Positions 20,849 to 28,752 are shown, counted from the first letter of the stretch. The stretch: DNA of 64,000 nt from Myxococcus stipitatus (GCF_037414475.1 NZ_CP147913.1:2480001-2544000); one strand, 5' to 3'. The notes: generated by a model not told the origin, from the sequence alone. A program made the numbers and translations.

Positions 20849-22249
20849 ATGAGGGGTGAGAAATGGATACGAGGCGTAGCCCTGGTTTGCGCGCTGTTGT
20901 CACTGAACGCTGCTTGGGCAAGGGGCAGCTTTGCGCCCAGCCAGAAGAGGGGCGGGAAGCCAGCCTGCAACTTTGTTCCGTCCAGCAATCCGGTTCGCGT
21001 GTGGTACGTAAGTCCCTCGGGCAAGGATTCCGACGACTGCGGCACGAGAGCGCTGCCGTTCGGCACAATCCTCTTCGCGGTGAAGAAGGCTCGCCCCGGA
21101 GATATCATTCGCGTCCAGGCGGGGGAGTATCCGGAATCCGTCGTAATTGGTGGCTCCGTAGAGAAGGGCACAGCAGAGGCGCCAATCACCCTGCTAGGGG
21201 AAGACAATGCTCGCATCACTCCAAAAGCAATCGGAACCAACAAGTGCATTGGAACGCTTGTGCAGGTGAGCAAGCCCTACTGGATTGTGGAAGGCTTTGA
21301 AATCGACGTACGTGGCGAGGAATGTTTCGGCGTCAGCTTCACTGGGGACACCACTGGCTCAAAGCTCACCCATTGCACCGTCCACAACGGCACGCTAGGA
21401 GCAGGCATCTCGATCCATGGAAATGCTCAGGGCGTCGTCATCAAGGACAACCACATCCACAACTTCCGAAAGAAAATCACTGATTCACATGGAATCGTCA
21501 TCCAAGCACCTTCGCAGAACGTCACCATTCGAAACAATGAGATTCGCGGCAACGCAGGGGACGCCATACAGTGCGAGAACATCGACCCCTCAAAGGAGGC
21601 GCGCGGAATCAACATCATCAAAAACAAACTACATCACAACGGCGAAAACGGCGTAGACATCAAGACATGCAAGGAGGTCGTCATTCGCGACAACACGATG
21701 TCCAGATTTCGCAAATCCGAGACCTCCGCGGGAGAGGCCATTGTCATTCACTACTCCGCACAGGACGTGCTTATAGAGGGCAACCACATCAGCGACGCGG
21801 GACGCGGCATCTCGGTGGGCGGTTCCCTCGTGGGAGGTCAGCCCAGTCCGCAGAACGTGATGGTGTACGGCAACACCATCACGAACATCATCAAGAGCGG
21901 CAGCAGCGACGGCGTGGGCATCCGTGTGGAGAACGCATCCGACGTGGATATCGTAGGCAACAGCATCTCCAACACCTCGGGCTACGGGTTAATGCTGGGG
22001 CTGGGCTCAAACAAGAATCCATCCGGCGGCGCAGCTTTGCCCAGCAGCAGCCTGACAGTGACGGGCAATGCCATCGAGGGACACTTCCTTGTTCACTTGG
22101 GGCGAGACCCACTCCGGCCTAACTTGAAGATGTACGGAAACCAGTATTCCAGCGGTGGGACATTCAAGTCTGACACCACGGAAATCCAGGCCTTCACAGC
22201 ATGGCTTACAGCATCAAAAGTTGACCAAGGGTCCACACAGGCTCCCTGA
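20849..22249 (+). CDS. Secreted right-handed parallel beta-helix protein
   Basis: About 466 residues from ATG 20849, eight bases after AAGGAGG. Residues 1-26 are a Sec signal peptide (basic start, VALVCALLSLNAAWA). Then YVSPSGKDSDDCGTRALPFG and IRVQAGEYPESV, the usual opening of pectate-lyase/NosD-type helices, followed by many PbH1 rungs (VVIKDNHIHNF, VTIRNNEIRGN, INIIKNKLHHNGENG, VLIEGNHISDAGRG, VMVYGNTITNI). The fold usually binds or cleaves polysaccharide. The signal peptide argues against a loaded tail spike; it is more likely a secreted cargo product inserted between gpI and fibre. Confidence 0.85.
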   Translation: MRGEKWIRGVALVCALLSLNAAWARGSFAPSQKRGGKPACNFVPSSNPVRVWYVSPSGKDSDDCGTRALPFGTILFAVKKARPGDIIRVQAGEYPESVVIGGSVEKGTAEAPITLLGEDNARITPKAIGTNKCIGTLVQVSKPYWIVEGFEIDVRGEECFGVSFTGDTTGSKLTHCTVHNGTLGAGISIHGNAQGVVIKDNHIHNFRKKITDSHGIVIQAPSQNVTIRNNEIRGNAGDAIQCENIDPSKEARGINIIKNKLHHNGENGVDIKTCKEVVIRDNTMSRFRKSETSAGEAIVIHYSAQDVLIEGNHISDAGRGISVGGSLVGGQPSPQNVMVYGNTITNIIKSGSSDGVGIRVENASDVDIVGNSISNTSGYGLMLGLGSNKNPSGGAALPSSSLTVTGNAIEGHFLVHLGRDPLRPNLKMYGNQYSSGGTFKSDTTEIQAFTAWLTASKVDQGSTQAP

Positions 22250-22460
22250 GCCCAGTGCCCCTTTCACGCTCGCAGAGTAGAGGGACCACCGTCTCTCCGA
22301 GAATCGGGTTGTCTCGTCCGACGGTACACCGCCTCATGCCCGCCCACACCCGCCTCATCCACGGCATGAAGCCCCCCTGCCACTAGTGAGTCCCGCACAC
22401 GAGGAGCCGGAAATGAGCGAGCAGGAGGAGTCCACGGTCCATCGCTGAAGCTCGCTCGGC

Positions 22461-22506
22461 ATGTCCCCGATTTTGCGCGCCGTGCCTTTGCCCCTTTCCA
22501 GAGGGC
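22461..22506 (+). promoter_or_regulatory. Junction element D (copy 4 of 4)
   Basis: ATGTCCCCGATTTTGC, GTGCCTTTGCCCC, then an AGAGGG ribosome site and the fibre ATG at 22513, 52 nt from the element start. It marks the point where tail genes resume after the beta-helix insertion. Confidence 0.55.
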
Positions 22507-22512
22507 ACAAGC

Positions 22513-23316
22513 ATGAGCAACCGGCTGGACTTTCACTTCAGGCAGAAGGTTACGGAGGCCGAGCTGGACTTGGCCTTCGCGCAGTTGGAGCAGGCGGACC
22601 GAAACCTCGCCGCGGACCTGGGCGTCCACGGCGTCATCTCCGGGGCGGTGCCCGCGCCGCACTTCCCCGTCCCCAACCTCTCCGTCGACCTGACGGCCCC
22701 CGCGCGCGCCTACGACAACCTCGGCCAGCGCATCTTCATTGGCACCGGGCAGACGGTGGACTGCGCGGTGGACGTGTCGGGCATTCCCACCGACGTCTCC
22801 ACTTCCGGCAGCGAGCGGTGGGTGGGCATCTTCCTGCGCTTCACCCGCCTGCTGTCGGAGCCGCGTACGGACGGCAACTCCCAGCAGGTGTACTTCCGCC
22901 GCGACGAGTCCTTCGAGTTGGTGGTGCGCCAGGCCCCGGAGGGCCTCGTCGGCCAGGCGCCTAAGCCCGCCCTCCAGCCCGACGAGTTGCTGCTGTGTGA
23001 CGTCCGGCGCCGCCCCGGGCAGACGCAGATTCTCGCCGCGGACTTGGACACCTCCCGCCGCCAGGCCTTCATCTTCGCCCGGAGCACCTCCGTCGCCGTC
23101 GAGAGCGGCACCTGGGACATCCTCAGCCCCAGCGCGGACACGGTACAGGCGACACTGGACGCGGCGGACGCCGAGCTCGCAGGCCACTTCTCCGGCGCCG
23201 CCCAAAGGCACGAGGCCGCCGCCATCGACTACACCCCCCACGGCTTCATCACCTCCACCACCGTGCAGAAGGCCGTGGACGAAGTCGCGGACAAGCTCGC
23301 GTCGGCCGCCTCCTGA
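22513..23316 (+). CDS. Tail fibre, N-terminal part up to in-frame TGA
   Basis: 267 residues from ATG 22513 with an AGAGGG ribosome site. The first 200 residues are a baseplate-binding, beta-rich domain ([20 protein letters not shown] at the start). Near residue 230 a repeat begins ([20 protein letters not shown]). The frame ends at TGA 23314, but the same frame continues with the next repeat for another 369 codons, so this is probably one gene of about 636 codons interrupted by a single stop. If the stop is real the fibre lacks its tip. Confidence 0.75.
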   Translation: MSNRLDFHFRQKVTEAELDLAFAQLEQADRNLAADLGVHGVISGAVPAPHFPVPNLSVDLTAPARAYDNLGQRIFIGTGQTVDCAVDVSGIPTDVSTSGSERWVGIFLRFTRLLSEPRTDGNSQQVYFRRDESFELVVRQAPEGLVGQAPKPALQPDELLLCDVRRRPGQTQILAADLDTSRRQAFIFARSTSVAVESGTWDILSPSADTVQATLDAADAELAGHFSGAAQRHEAAAIDYTPHGFITSTTVQKAVDEVADKLASAAS

Positions 23317-23334
23317 GCACCTGGCGCCTCTCGG

Positions 23335-24423
23335 GTGGGCGCGGATGCGGTACCCGGCACACCCAACCTCCTGCCGGCGGGCACGGTGGACGCGCAGCTC
23401 TCCTCGCTGCTGGGCTTCTTCAACACGCACCAGGGCGCTGCCACCGGGGCCCACCACGCCAGCGCCATCGCCGCTTCGCCCCATGGCTACGTCAGCGGAA
23501 CGAGCGTGCAGGCGCAACTGCAGGAAGTCCTCACCCGCCTCGGGGAGACGACGGCCAACAGTCCCGGCGCCTCCCGTGTCGGAGGAGACGCGCTGGCCGG
23601 GACACCCCACGCCCTGCCTGCCGCCAGCCTGCGGCAGCAGGTGGCCGCGCTGCTGGACTTCATCAACAGCCACGTCACCCAGGGCGCGGGCGCCCATGCG
23701 GCCTCCGCCGTCTCCGTCGCGGACGCAGGCAATCTGCTGACGGCAGCCACCGTCGAAGCCGCCCTCACGGAAGTCCTCTCGGCCTTCGGCAGCGGACACT
23801 TCCGCGACAACGAGACGGCGGCGGGCCAGCACAAGGCCATTCTCCAGCCCAGGCTGGGCACTGGCCGCGTTCTCCTCCTCGACGCCCAAGGGACTGGCAG
23901 CACCGTCGCGCGCCTGCGCCTCTATGCAGACGCGGAATCCGTGTGCTTCACCCTCAATGCCTCGTGGAATGGGAGCGAGTGGGTCCGGGACAACGAGGGC
24001 GCTCCTTCTGGCGGCTTCCGCTTCTCGCGCCGCGACGTCGAGTTCCTCCACGAGCCACAGAGCACGGCAACCTTCTCTGAATGGACCCGCAGGTGGCGAC
24101 TCGCAATGGATGCCACCTCACCCAATTCCGCATTCGCACCAAGCGCGGGTGTGATTGAGGTAGGCCGCCTCGGACTCCAGTACAGCAACGCCGACACCGT
24201 CGCGCACGACAACCTGTCCGGGGGCGGCTCGGTGACGTTCCGCGCTCGCTTCCCCACAGCGCCGTCCTCCATCACCCTCACCCCCTACGCCTTCGCCGGA
24301 AGCTTCGTCGGCAACCCCACCGTCATGGTGCCGGACCGAGACGGCTTCGCGTTCTACACCCACCAAACCGTTCTGCCGCTCGCCGCCACGTACTGGTTCG
24401 GCGCGTACACCGCTGTCGCGTGA
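23335..24423 (+). CDS. Tail fibre, C-terminal part after in-frame TGA
   Basis: Up to 362 residues; a GTG at 23335 could start it, without a ribosome site. It is in frame with the upstream part. It holds repeat units of about 80 residues: PGTPNLLPAGTVDAQLSSLL, then SPGASRVGGDALAGTPHALP with LRQQVAALLDFINSH, and AHAASAVSVADAGNLL. The final 200 residues are a non-repeated beta-rich domain suited to receptor binding. The gene for a Zn-ribbon protein begins 15 nt later. Confidence 0.7.
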   Translation: MGADAVPGTPNLLPAGTVDAQLSSLLGFFNTHQGAATGAHHASAIAASPHGYVSGTSVQAQLQEVLTRLGETTANSPGASRVGGDALAGTPHALPAASLRQQVAALLDFINSHVTQGAGAHAASAVSVADAGNLLTAATVEAALTEVLSAFGSGHFRDNETAAGQHKAILQPRLGTGRVLLLDAQGTGSTVARLRLYADAESVCFTLNASWNGSEWVRDNEGAPSGGFRFSRRDVEFLHEPQSTATFSEWTRRWRLAMDATSPNSAFAPSAGVIEVGRLGLQYSNADTVAHDNLSGGGSVTFRARFPTAPSSITLTPYAFAGSFVGNPTVMVPDRDGFAFYTHQTVLPLAATYWFGAYTAVA

Positions 24424-24437
24424 GGACTCCGTTCGCC

Positions 24438-24875
24438 ATGGCCCTTCACGAAATCACCCCCGAGGACATGCTTCAGCGCTGCGCCCGGTGTGGCAGCCGC
24501 AACCGCGTCTCTCTCGACACGCTGGAAGTGGGCGTCGCCCGGTACGAGGACGTGGACGATGGCCTCGTCCAGCTCCCTGCCTGTCCCGCCTGCCGCTCTA
24601 CTGAGTTCCTCATCCGCGCACCCGAGGACGAACCGGCGCATCCCGCACCAGGCAGCTTCGCGCACCTGCACCAACTTCTCGTCGGCCACCTCCACGCGGA
24701 GCTCGTCCAGCGCGGGCGCCTGCACACCGCGCTCAAGTCCAAGGGGGGACGCACCAGCAAGGTGCGGCCGAGCCCCCTGTCTCAGGAGGCTCGCGAGCGC
24801 TGGTTCCCCCAGGGCCTCCGAATCGCGGTGCCGCCCGACGAGCAAGCCCGCGCCCCGGAAGAGTCCAGCCAATAA
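24438..24875 (+). CDS. Small zinc-ribbon-like protein at end of tail operon
   Basis: 145 residues. Two CxxC knuckles, CARCGS near residue 14 and CPACRS near residue 50, form a probable zinc ribbon; the rest has a basic segment (KSKGGRTSKVRPS). No catalytic motif. It starts 15 nt after the fibre gene, so it is the last gene of that operon; fibre assembly or regulation are possible, unproven. Family not recognised. Confidence 0.7.
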   Translation: MALHEITPEDMLQRCARCGSRNRVSLDTLEVGVARYEDVDDGLVQLPACPACRSTEFLIRAPEDEPAHPAPGSFAHLHQLLVGHLHAELVQRGRLHTALKSKGGRTSKVRPSPLSQEARERWFPQGLRIAVPPDEQARAPEESSQ

Positions 24876-24943
24876 GCATACACCACCGGCAAAGCCCCTC
24901 CTGCACCCGCAGCGACTGGGGCGTTGCGAATCCCCGCCCCTCG

Positions 24944-24986
24944 ACTTGCTATGCCTTCGGAAGAGAGCGTGTATGTCTTCACGCGC
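24944..24986 (+). promoter_or_regulatory. Shared upstream element, copy 1
   Basis: TTGCTA, 17 nt, GTGTATG, then TCTTCACGCGC; the gene at 25013 starts 38 nt after the GTGTAT hexamer. It is one of six nearly identical copies with invariant spacing. Promoter or leader function is inferred. Confidence 0.65.
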
Positions 24987-25012
24987 TGCCCACGGCGCGC
25001 TGGGAGACACCC

Positions 25013-25297
25013 ATGGTTATCGGCAGCACCACTACCTACCTCGGCAACGAAATCCCCGGACTCAAGGGGCAACAGGTCCGCATCTTCGCTGTATTGCGCG
25101 GTGGCCTCCGCCCCGACGCCGACCCGGACGCGGACAACTACTACGTGAACAACGACGAGAAGCTGGCGCGCCTCGGGGGCGTCACAGCCGAGGACTGCAT
25201 CGACGCGACCCCCATTCGCCCGGACGGCTCCACCGCCTTCGTCCATGTCGATCCGCGTGCCATCGACCTGCAGTGCTTCGCGCATCTGCGCAAATAG
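25013..25297 (+). CDS. Small unknown acidic protein
   Basis: 94 residues, ATG 25013, 38 nt behind the shared upstream element. Acidic with a DADPDADNYYVNNDEKLARL segment and one Cys pair far apart; no membrane segment or known domain. It is the first of the small single-gene cassettes that follow the tail cluster. Reality rests on the element, good codon use and lack of overlap. Confidence 0.7.
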   Translation: MVIGSTTTYLGNEIPGLKGQQVRIFAVLRGGLRPDADPDADNYYVNNDEKLARLGGVTAEDCIDATPIRPDGSTAFVHVDPRAIDLQCFAHLRK

Positions 25298-25308
25298 CGA
25301 AGACATCG

Positions 25309-25352
25309 CCTTGCATTGAGTTCGAAGCAGAGCGTGTATGGCTCCCACGCGC
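25309..25352 (+). promoter_or_regulatory. Shared upstream element, copy 2
   Basis: TTGCAT, 17 nt, GTGTATG, then GCTCCCACGCGC. The frame at 25380 begins 40 nt after the hexamer. An ATG inside the element (GTGTATG) is in frame with that start. Confidence 0.65.
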
Positions 25353-25379
25353 CTTGGAGCAGGCGCGCCAGAGGAATCC

Positions 25380-25648
25380 ATGACAGACACTTCCGAGGCA
25401 CGTTGCGTCACCGAAAAGCAGGCTACCTCCCCTCCCTCGATGCAACGCTCAAGCGAATCGCAGAGCGGCACATGGGTTTCGAGACGCTGGAGACGCGCAT
25501 CGGTCCCATCGACTTCCGCGAGGTCGCTGTGTGGGAAGTGAAGGACGCGCTCGAAGCGGCCTACAAAGCAGGCCACGAGGCAGCCAGCAGCGCCCACGGC
25601 GTCGGACCGAAGTGCCTCAGCCCCGTGTCGAATCCCAGCGCACAATGA
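25380..25648 (+). pseudogene. DUF6900-like gene with probable frameshift
   Basis: The start at 25380 (MTDTSEARCVTEKQATSP) lies in one frame. The conserved body (ATLKRIAERHMGFETLETRI, then DFREVAVWEVKDALEAAYKAG) lies in another that has no plausible start of its own. The body parallels the intact neighbour at 25717, so a one-base indel around 25430-25440 most likely broke a tandem duplicate. A sequencing error would give the same picture. Confidence 0.6.
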
Positions 25649-25690
25649 CTTGCACTCCACTCGAAACAGAGCGCGTATGTCTCACGCGCG
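25648..25690 (+). promoter_or_regulatory. Shared upstream element, copy 3
   Basis: TTGCAC, 17 nt, GCGTATG (one change from the others), then TCTCACGCGC. The DUF6900-like gene starts 38 nt after the hexamer at 25717. Confidence 0.65.
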
Positions 25691-25716
25691 CCCCGAGGCG
25701 CCAGAAAGACGAAACA

Positions 25717-25941
25717 ATGACACCCCGTAAGCCTCGCACCACCACTTCCGCGAAGCCCGCCCCCGCGCCCGAGGCAACCCTTGAGCGAATTGCTCGCGAA
25801 ACGCTGAACGTCGAAACGCTGGCAACTCAAGACAGCGACAGCCTCGACTTTCACGACGTCGCGGTGTGGCAACTGAAGGACGCCCTCGAAGCGGCCTACC
25901 AAGCCGGCCTGAGCGCCGCCAGCAGCCCCAGCAGCAAGTAG
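25717..25941 (+). CDS. DUF6900-like small protein
   Basis: 74 residues. After a Lys/Pro/Ala-rich lead it reads ATLERIARETLNVETL, DSDSLDFHDVAVWQLKDALE, AYQAG. This is the compact pattern of the DUF6900 family, small proteins seen on plasmids and phages; function unknown. It has its own copy of the shared upstream element and a broken paralogue directly upstream. An IS3-family element was inserted about 90 nt after its stop. Confidence 0.8.
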   Translation: MTPRKPRTTTSAKPAPAPEATLERIARETLNVETLATQDSDSLDFHDVAVWQLKDALEAAYQAGLSAASSPSSK

Positions 25942-26108
25942 CGACTCCCCTTCACCACCTCCACGCCCCGCCCAACGGGGAATCCGCGCACGAGGTCCGC
26001 CGGGCCGCCCTCGCGAACGGCAGACGTGCCCCCTGTGTCAGGGAAGTTGTCGCCTCGGCCGAGATGCCGAGCCGATGACGCCTTGGGGGCGAGAGCAGGC
26101 AGGACGCG

Positions 26109-26669
26109 GTGTCGTATACGGCTGCATTCAAGTTGCAGATGGTGAAGCGGATGGTGGGCCCGGGCGCGGTGAGCGCCGCGGCGCTGTCCCGACAGGTGGG
26201 AGTGTCCCAGCCGACGTTGTCGCAGTGGCTGCGCGAGGCGAATAGGGTGGCGGCGATGACGCCTGCTCCCGAAGAGAAGAAGCCCGTTGCGCCGGCTGGG
26301 CCGAAGAAGTGGACGCCCGAGGAGAAACTGCGCGTGCTGGCGGCGACGCAGGGGCTTGTCGGTGAGGAACTGGGAGCGCTCCTTCGCAGTGAGGGGTTGC
26401 ACGAGGCGCAGCTGAAGGAGTGGCAGCAGGCAGCCGCCGGAGCCCTCTCGGGCACGTCGACGGAGCCACTGCCGGCCAAAGAGCGCAAGCGACTGGCCGC
26501 CGCCGAGAAGCGGGTGAAGGAGCTCGAGCGGGAGCTGCAGCGCAAGGAGAAGGCGCTGGCGGAGACGGCGGCGCTGCTGGTGCTCGAAAAAAAACTTCAG
26601 GCGATGGGCTGGGACCAGAGACACCAGGAAGACGAGGACGACTCCGGAGACGAGAAGAGCGAGAAATGA
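26109..26669 (+). CDS. IS3-family transposase OrfA
   Basis: 186 residues. The N-terminal helix-turn-helix (YTAAFKLQMVKRMVGPGAVS, LSRQVGVSQPTLSQWLREAN) recognises the IS ends; a C-terminal leucine-rich coiled coil (ERKRLAAAEKRVKELERELQ) follows. Eight A residues at 26587-26594 allow slippage into the -1 frame, which is open from 26420, giving an OrfAB fusion as usual for IS3 elements. Longer than most OrfA (about 100) because of a Pro/Ala-rich middle. Confidence 0.92.
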   Translation: MSYTAAFKLQMVKRMVGPGAVSAAALSRQVGVSQPTLSQWLREANRVAAMTPAPEEKKPVAPAGPKKWTPEEKLRVLAATQGLVGEELGALLRSEGLHEAQLKEWQQAAAGALSGTSTEPLPAKERKRLAAAEKRVKELERELQRKEKALAETAALLVLEKKLQAMGWDQRHQEDEDDSGDEKSEK

Positions 26670-27697
26670 CGCTCGCCCACGTCGACGAGGCGCTGGAAAA
26701 GGGAGTCCGGCTGGAGGTCGTCTGCGAGCGGCTCGGGGTGGCCCCGCGAACGATTCAACGCTGGAGAAAGCCCGCCACGGCCGAGGACCGGCGGTGCGGT
26801 CCCCATACCCGGCCTTCGAATCGACTCTCCGAGGTGGAGCGGCGTCGCATCCTCGCCGTGGCCAACAGCGAGGAGTTCCGCGACGCCTCGCCCAAGCAGA
26901 TTGTCCCCCGGCTGGCGGACCGGGGCGAGTACGTGGCCAGCGAGGCGAGTTTCTACCGGGTGCTGCGCGAAGCCGGACAGTTGACCCACCGCGGCCATGC
27001 CAAGGCGCCCACGCCCAGGCCTCGGGCCGAGCACACCGCCACCCGGCCCAACCAGGTGTGGAGCTGGGACATCACGTACCTGAAGGGCCCGGTGAGGGGC
27101 ACCTTCCTCTATCTCTACCTGGTGGTGGACATCTTCAGTCGGCGCATCATGGGATTCGAGGTGCATGAGGAGGAGTCCGCTGAGCACGCCGCGGTCCTCA
27201 TCCGCCGCTGCTGGCAGGACGCCGGTTGCCCCGAGGGATTGGTGCTGCACTCAGACAACGGAGGCCCGATGAAGGGCGCCACGTTGCTGGCCACCCTGCA
27301 ATGGCTGGGTGTCACGCCCTCCTTCAGTCGGCCCCGCGTCTCGGACGACAACGCCTTCTCCGAAGCGCTCTTCCGGACGCTGAAGTACCGCCCCTGTTTT
27401 CCACAGCGCCCCTTCGCATCCGTCAAAGAGGCCCGTGTCTGGGTGACGCGCTTCACCGCCTGGTACAACACCGAGCACCGCCACTCAGCCATCCGCTTCG
27501 TCACTCCCGACGACAGACACTTCCGGCGCGAAGCCTCGCTCCTCTCCCTGCGCCACCAGGTGTACCAGCGCGCCCGGCGCCGCCATCCCGAGCGCTGGAG
27601 TCGCGGCACGCGCGACTGGACGCCGGTAGGCCCCGTGCGCCTCAATCCCACTCCCAACCTCACCCCGCTTCCGCAGGAGGTGCGGTCCGTCGGCTGA
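26666..27697 (+). CDS. IS3-family transposase OrfB (DDE integrase core)
   Basis: 343 residues if started at ATG 26666 (overlapping the OrfA stop), or longer by frameshift fusion. It begins with a second helix-turn-helix (LGVAPRTIQRWRKPATAEDR). The catalytic core follows: QVWSWDITYLKGPVRGTFLY (first Asp), VLHSDNGGPMKG (second Asp), and DDNAFSEALFRTLKYRPCFP (Glu), then WYNTEHRHSAIRFVTP. Intact, so probably active; the identical second copy supports recent transposition. Confidence 0.93.
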   Translation: MTLAHVDEALEKGVRLEVVCERLGVAPRTIQRWRKPATAEDRRCGPHTRPSNRLSEVERRRILAVANSEEFRDASPKQIVPRLADRGEYVASEASFYRVLREAGQLTHRGHAKAPTPRPRAEHTATRPNQVWSWDITYLKGPVRGTFLYLYLVVDIFSRRIMGFEVHEEESAEHAAVLIRRCWQDAGCPEGLVLHSDNGGPMKGATLLATLQWLGVTPSFSRPRVSDDNAFSEALFRTLKYRPCFPQRPFASVKEARVWVTRFTAWYNTEHRHSAIRFVTPDDRHFRREASLLSLRHQVYQRARRRHPERWSRGTRDWTPVGPVRLNPTPNLTPLPQEVRSVG

Positions 27698-27767
27698 ACC
27701 CTCTCACGCGACAACTACCTTGACGCTCACCGCGTGTACCCACGGCCCGAAAACGGAAAGCACCACC

Positions 27768-28373
27768 ATGCCTCGCAACGCCGCACCGAAGACGAAGACG
27801 CTGGAGTCCATGAACCTGACGGAGCTGCGCGCCCGCTACCACGCAGTGGTGGGCGAGGAGACGCGCAGCCCGAACAAGAAGTTCCTCATCCGCCGCATCG
27901 AGGAAGCGCTGGCGACCACGAAGCAGCGCAGTGCCTCCCGCCGCGCGACGACCACCGCCCCCAGCGCGCCTCCGGCGGCGGCTGCCCGGGCGGCCCCCAC
28001 GGCCGAGGCCACGCACCCGGCCAGCCAGCGCGGGCGCTTCGCAGACATGTCGCTGGAGGACTTGCAGGCGAAGTACCGCGAAGTCGTCGGGCGCCCGACG
28101 GGCAGCAGCGACATCCCCTACCTCAAGTGGAAGATTCGGGAGGCGGAGTCCGGCCGCGTGCCGGTGGGCCCCCGCCCCGCGCGCGAGGCAAAAGTGCGCG
28201 AGGACGGCAAGCGCGTCATCCCGCTCTCCTTCGATGCAGACAAGCTGACGGCCTTGGACAAGGCCTGGCGCGACGCGGGCTTTCCGAGCCGTACGCGCTT
28301 CATCACGCACGCGGTGCACGGTGCGCTCACGGCGATGGGCGCCACCGAGGCCGCCGCGCTCTTCGCCCCTTAA
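27768..28373 (+). CDS. Putative DNA-binding protein, tandem SAP-like motifs and RHH-like end
   Basis: 201 residues from ATG 27768. Two similar helix-extended-loop-helix units occur, MNLTELRARYHAVVGEETRS near residue 13 and MSLEDLQAKYREVVGRPTGS near residue 89, each followed by a basic IRRIEEAL/KWKIREAE helix, separated by an Ala/Pro linker. The C-terminus (KRVIPLSFDADKLTALDKAW) resembles a ribbon-helix-helix domain. The combination suggests nucleic-acid binding, possibly a regulator of the neighbouring cassettes. IS copy 1 ends 35 nt upstream, so its original promoter is displaced. Its stop codon lies inside a perfect 16-nt palindrome (28364-28379). Confidence 0.7.
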   Translation: MPRNAAPKTKTLESMNLTELRARYHAVVGEETRSPNKKFLIRRIEEALATTKQRSASRRATTTAPSAPPAAAARAAPTAEATHPASQRGRFADMSLEDLQAKYREVVGRPTGSSDIPYLKWKIREAESGRVPVGPRPAREAKVREDGKRVIPLSFDADKLTALDKAWRDAGFPSRTRFITHAVHGALTAMGATEAAALFAP

Positions 28374-28379
28374 GGGGCG
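28364..28379 (+). promoter_or_regulatory. Perfect palindrome at gene junction
   Basis: CGCCCCTTAAGGGGCG spans the stop codon of the 27768 gene and ends 10 nt before the next start. There is no T-run, so it is not a classical terminator; it may attenuate or protect the transcript, or bind a protein. Confidence 0.4.
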
Positions 28380-28389
28380 TGAGGCGAAC

Positions 28390-28752
28390 ATGACGACCAA
28401 GCTACAGGGCCTGGAGGCCCTCGTGACAGAGGCTCTTCGCCACGCGCTCGCAGGCGTCAGCGTGGAGGTGAAGCTGGCCCTGCACAGCAGCGGCTGCGAG
28501 CTACAGCCCGAAGTCGAGGTCGCATTCCCGGCGGGGAATTCCTCGCGCCAGCGCAACACAGCCCTCCTTCTGCTGACCGCTCGCGTGGAGCTGCTCACAC
28601 CACCGATTGAACACTGGTTCGTGACGTCGGAAGTGCTCGACGAGGGGAACAGGGGCCGCGTCTACCTGGAGCTGCTCGGCGTCGGAGGCCCTCGGGCAGC
28701 CCGCAAAGAGGCAGAGCGCGGCATGCAGGTCCTCCGCAGCGCCCTCCGCTGA
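28390..28752 (+). CDS. Small unknown protein, paralogue of 29010 gene
   Basis: 120 residues, 16 nt after the preceding stop and so in the same operon. The C-terminal half (ELLTPPIEHWFVTSEVLDEG, RGRVYLELLGVGG, ERGMQVLRSAL) parallels the protein at 29010 (ELNTPTSERWLIRHDCC, HGRIYLELAEGDE, RGMMLLDTV). The two are diverged duplicates of an unrecognised family of short alpha/beta proteins. Confidence 0.7.
   Translation: MTTKLQGLEALVTEALRHALAGVSVEVKLALHSSGCELQPEVEVAFPAGNSSRQRNTALLLLTARVELLTPPIEHWFVTSEVLDEGNRGRVYLELLGVGGPRAARKEAERGMQVLRSALR

Larger units (their letters stand above)
26029..27732 (+). mobile_element. IS3-family element, copy 1 (1704 bp)
   Basis: Ends begin CCCCCTGTGTC and finish CTCACCG, with an imperfect inverted repeat (GTGTCAGGGAAGTTGTCGC against GCGTCAAGGTAGTTGTCGC). 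It is flanked by CGTG on both sides, a 4-bp target duplication. It carries orfA and orfB with an A8 frameshift site. A second copy of exactly the same length, with identical proteins, lies inverted at 46105-47808. It is inserted about 35 nt upstream of the gene at 27768 and has probably cut that gene's promoter. Confidence 0.92.

Noticed and set aside
22264..24051. Long minus-strand open frame (595 codons) opposite the fibre gene, and a similar one of 607 codons at 18880-20703
   Set aside because: Both are shadows of high-GC plus-strand tail genes; composition is Gly/Arg/Val-rich with no domain, and they run antisense across several well-supported genes.
1..24423. A complete prophage
   Set aside because: No integrase, repressor, terminase, portal, capsid or lysis gene and no attachment sites are visible; only a tail or injection-system cluster can be supported, though head genes could lie left of the window.
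26420..26665. Separate start for OrfB at 26420 (and its counterpart in copy 2)
   Set aside because: This stretch is the -1 frame opposite OrfA; the accepted mechanism in IS3 elements is frameshifting at the A-run, not initiation there.
26015..27768. Seventh copy of the shared upstream element at the IS3 insertion site (GTGTAC after joining the flanks)
   Set aside because: Only the GTGTA bases agree; there is no TTG hexamer 17 nt upstream and the start-codon distance differs.
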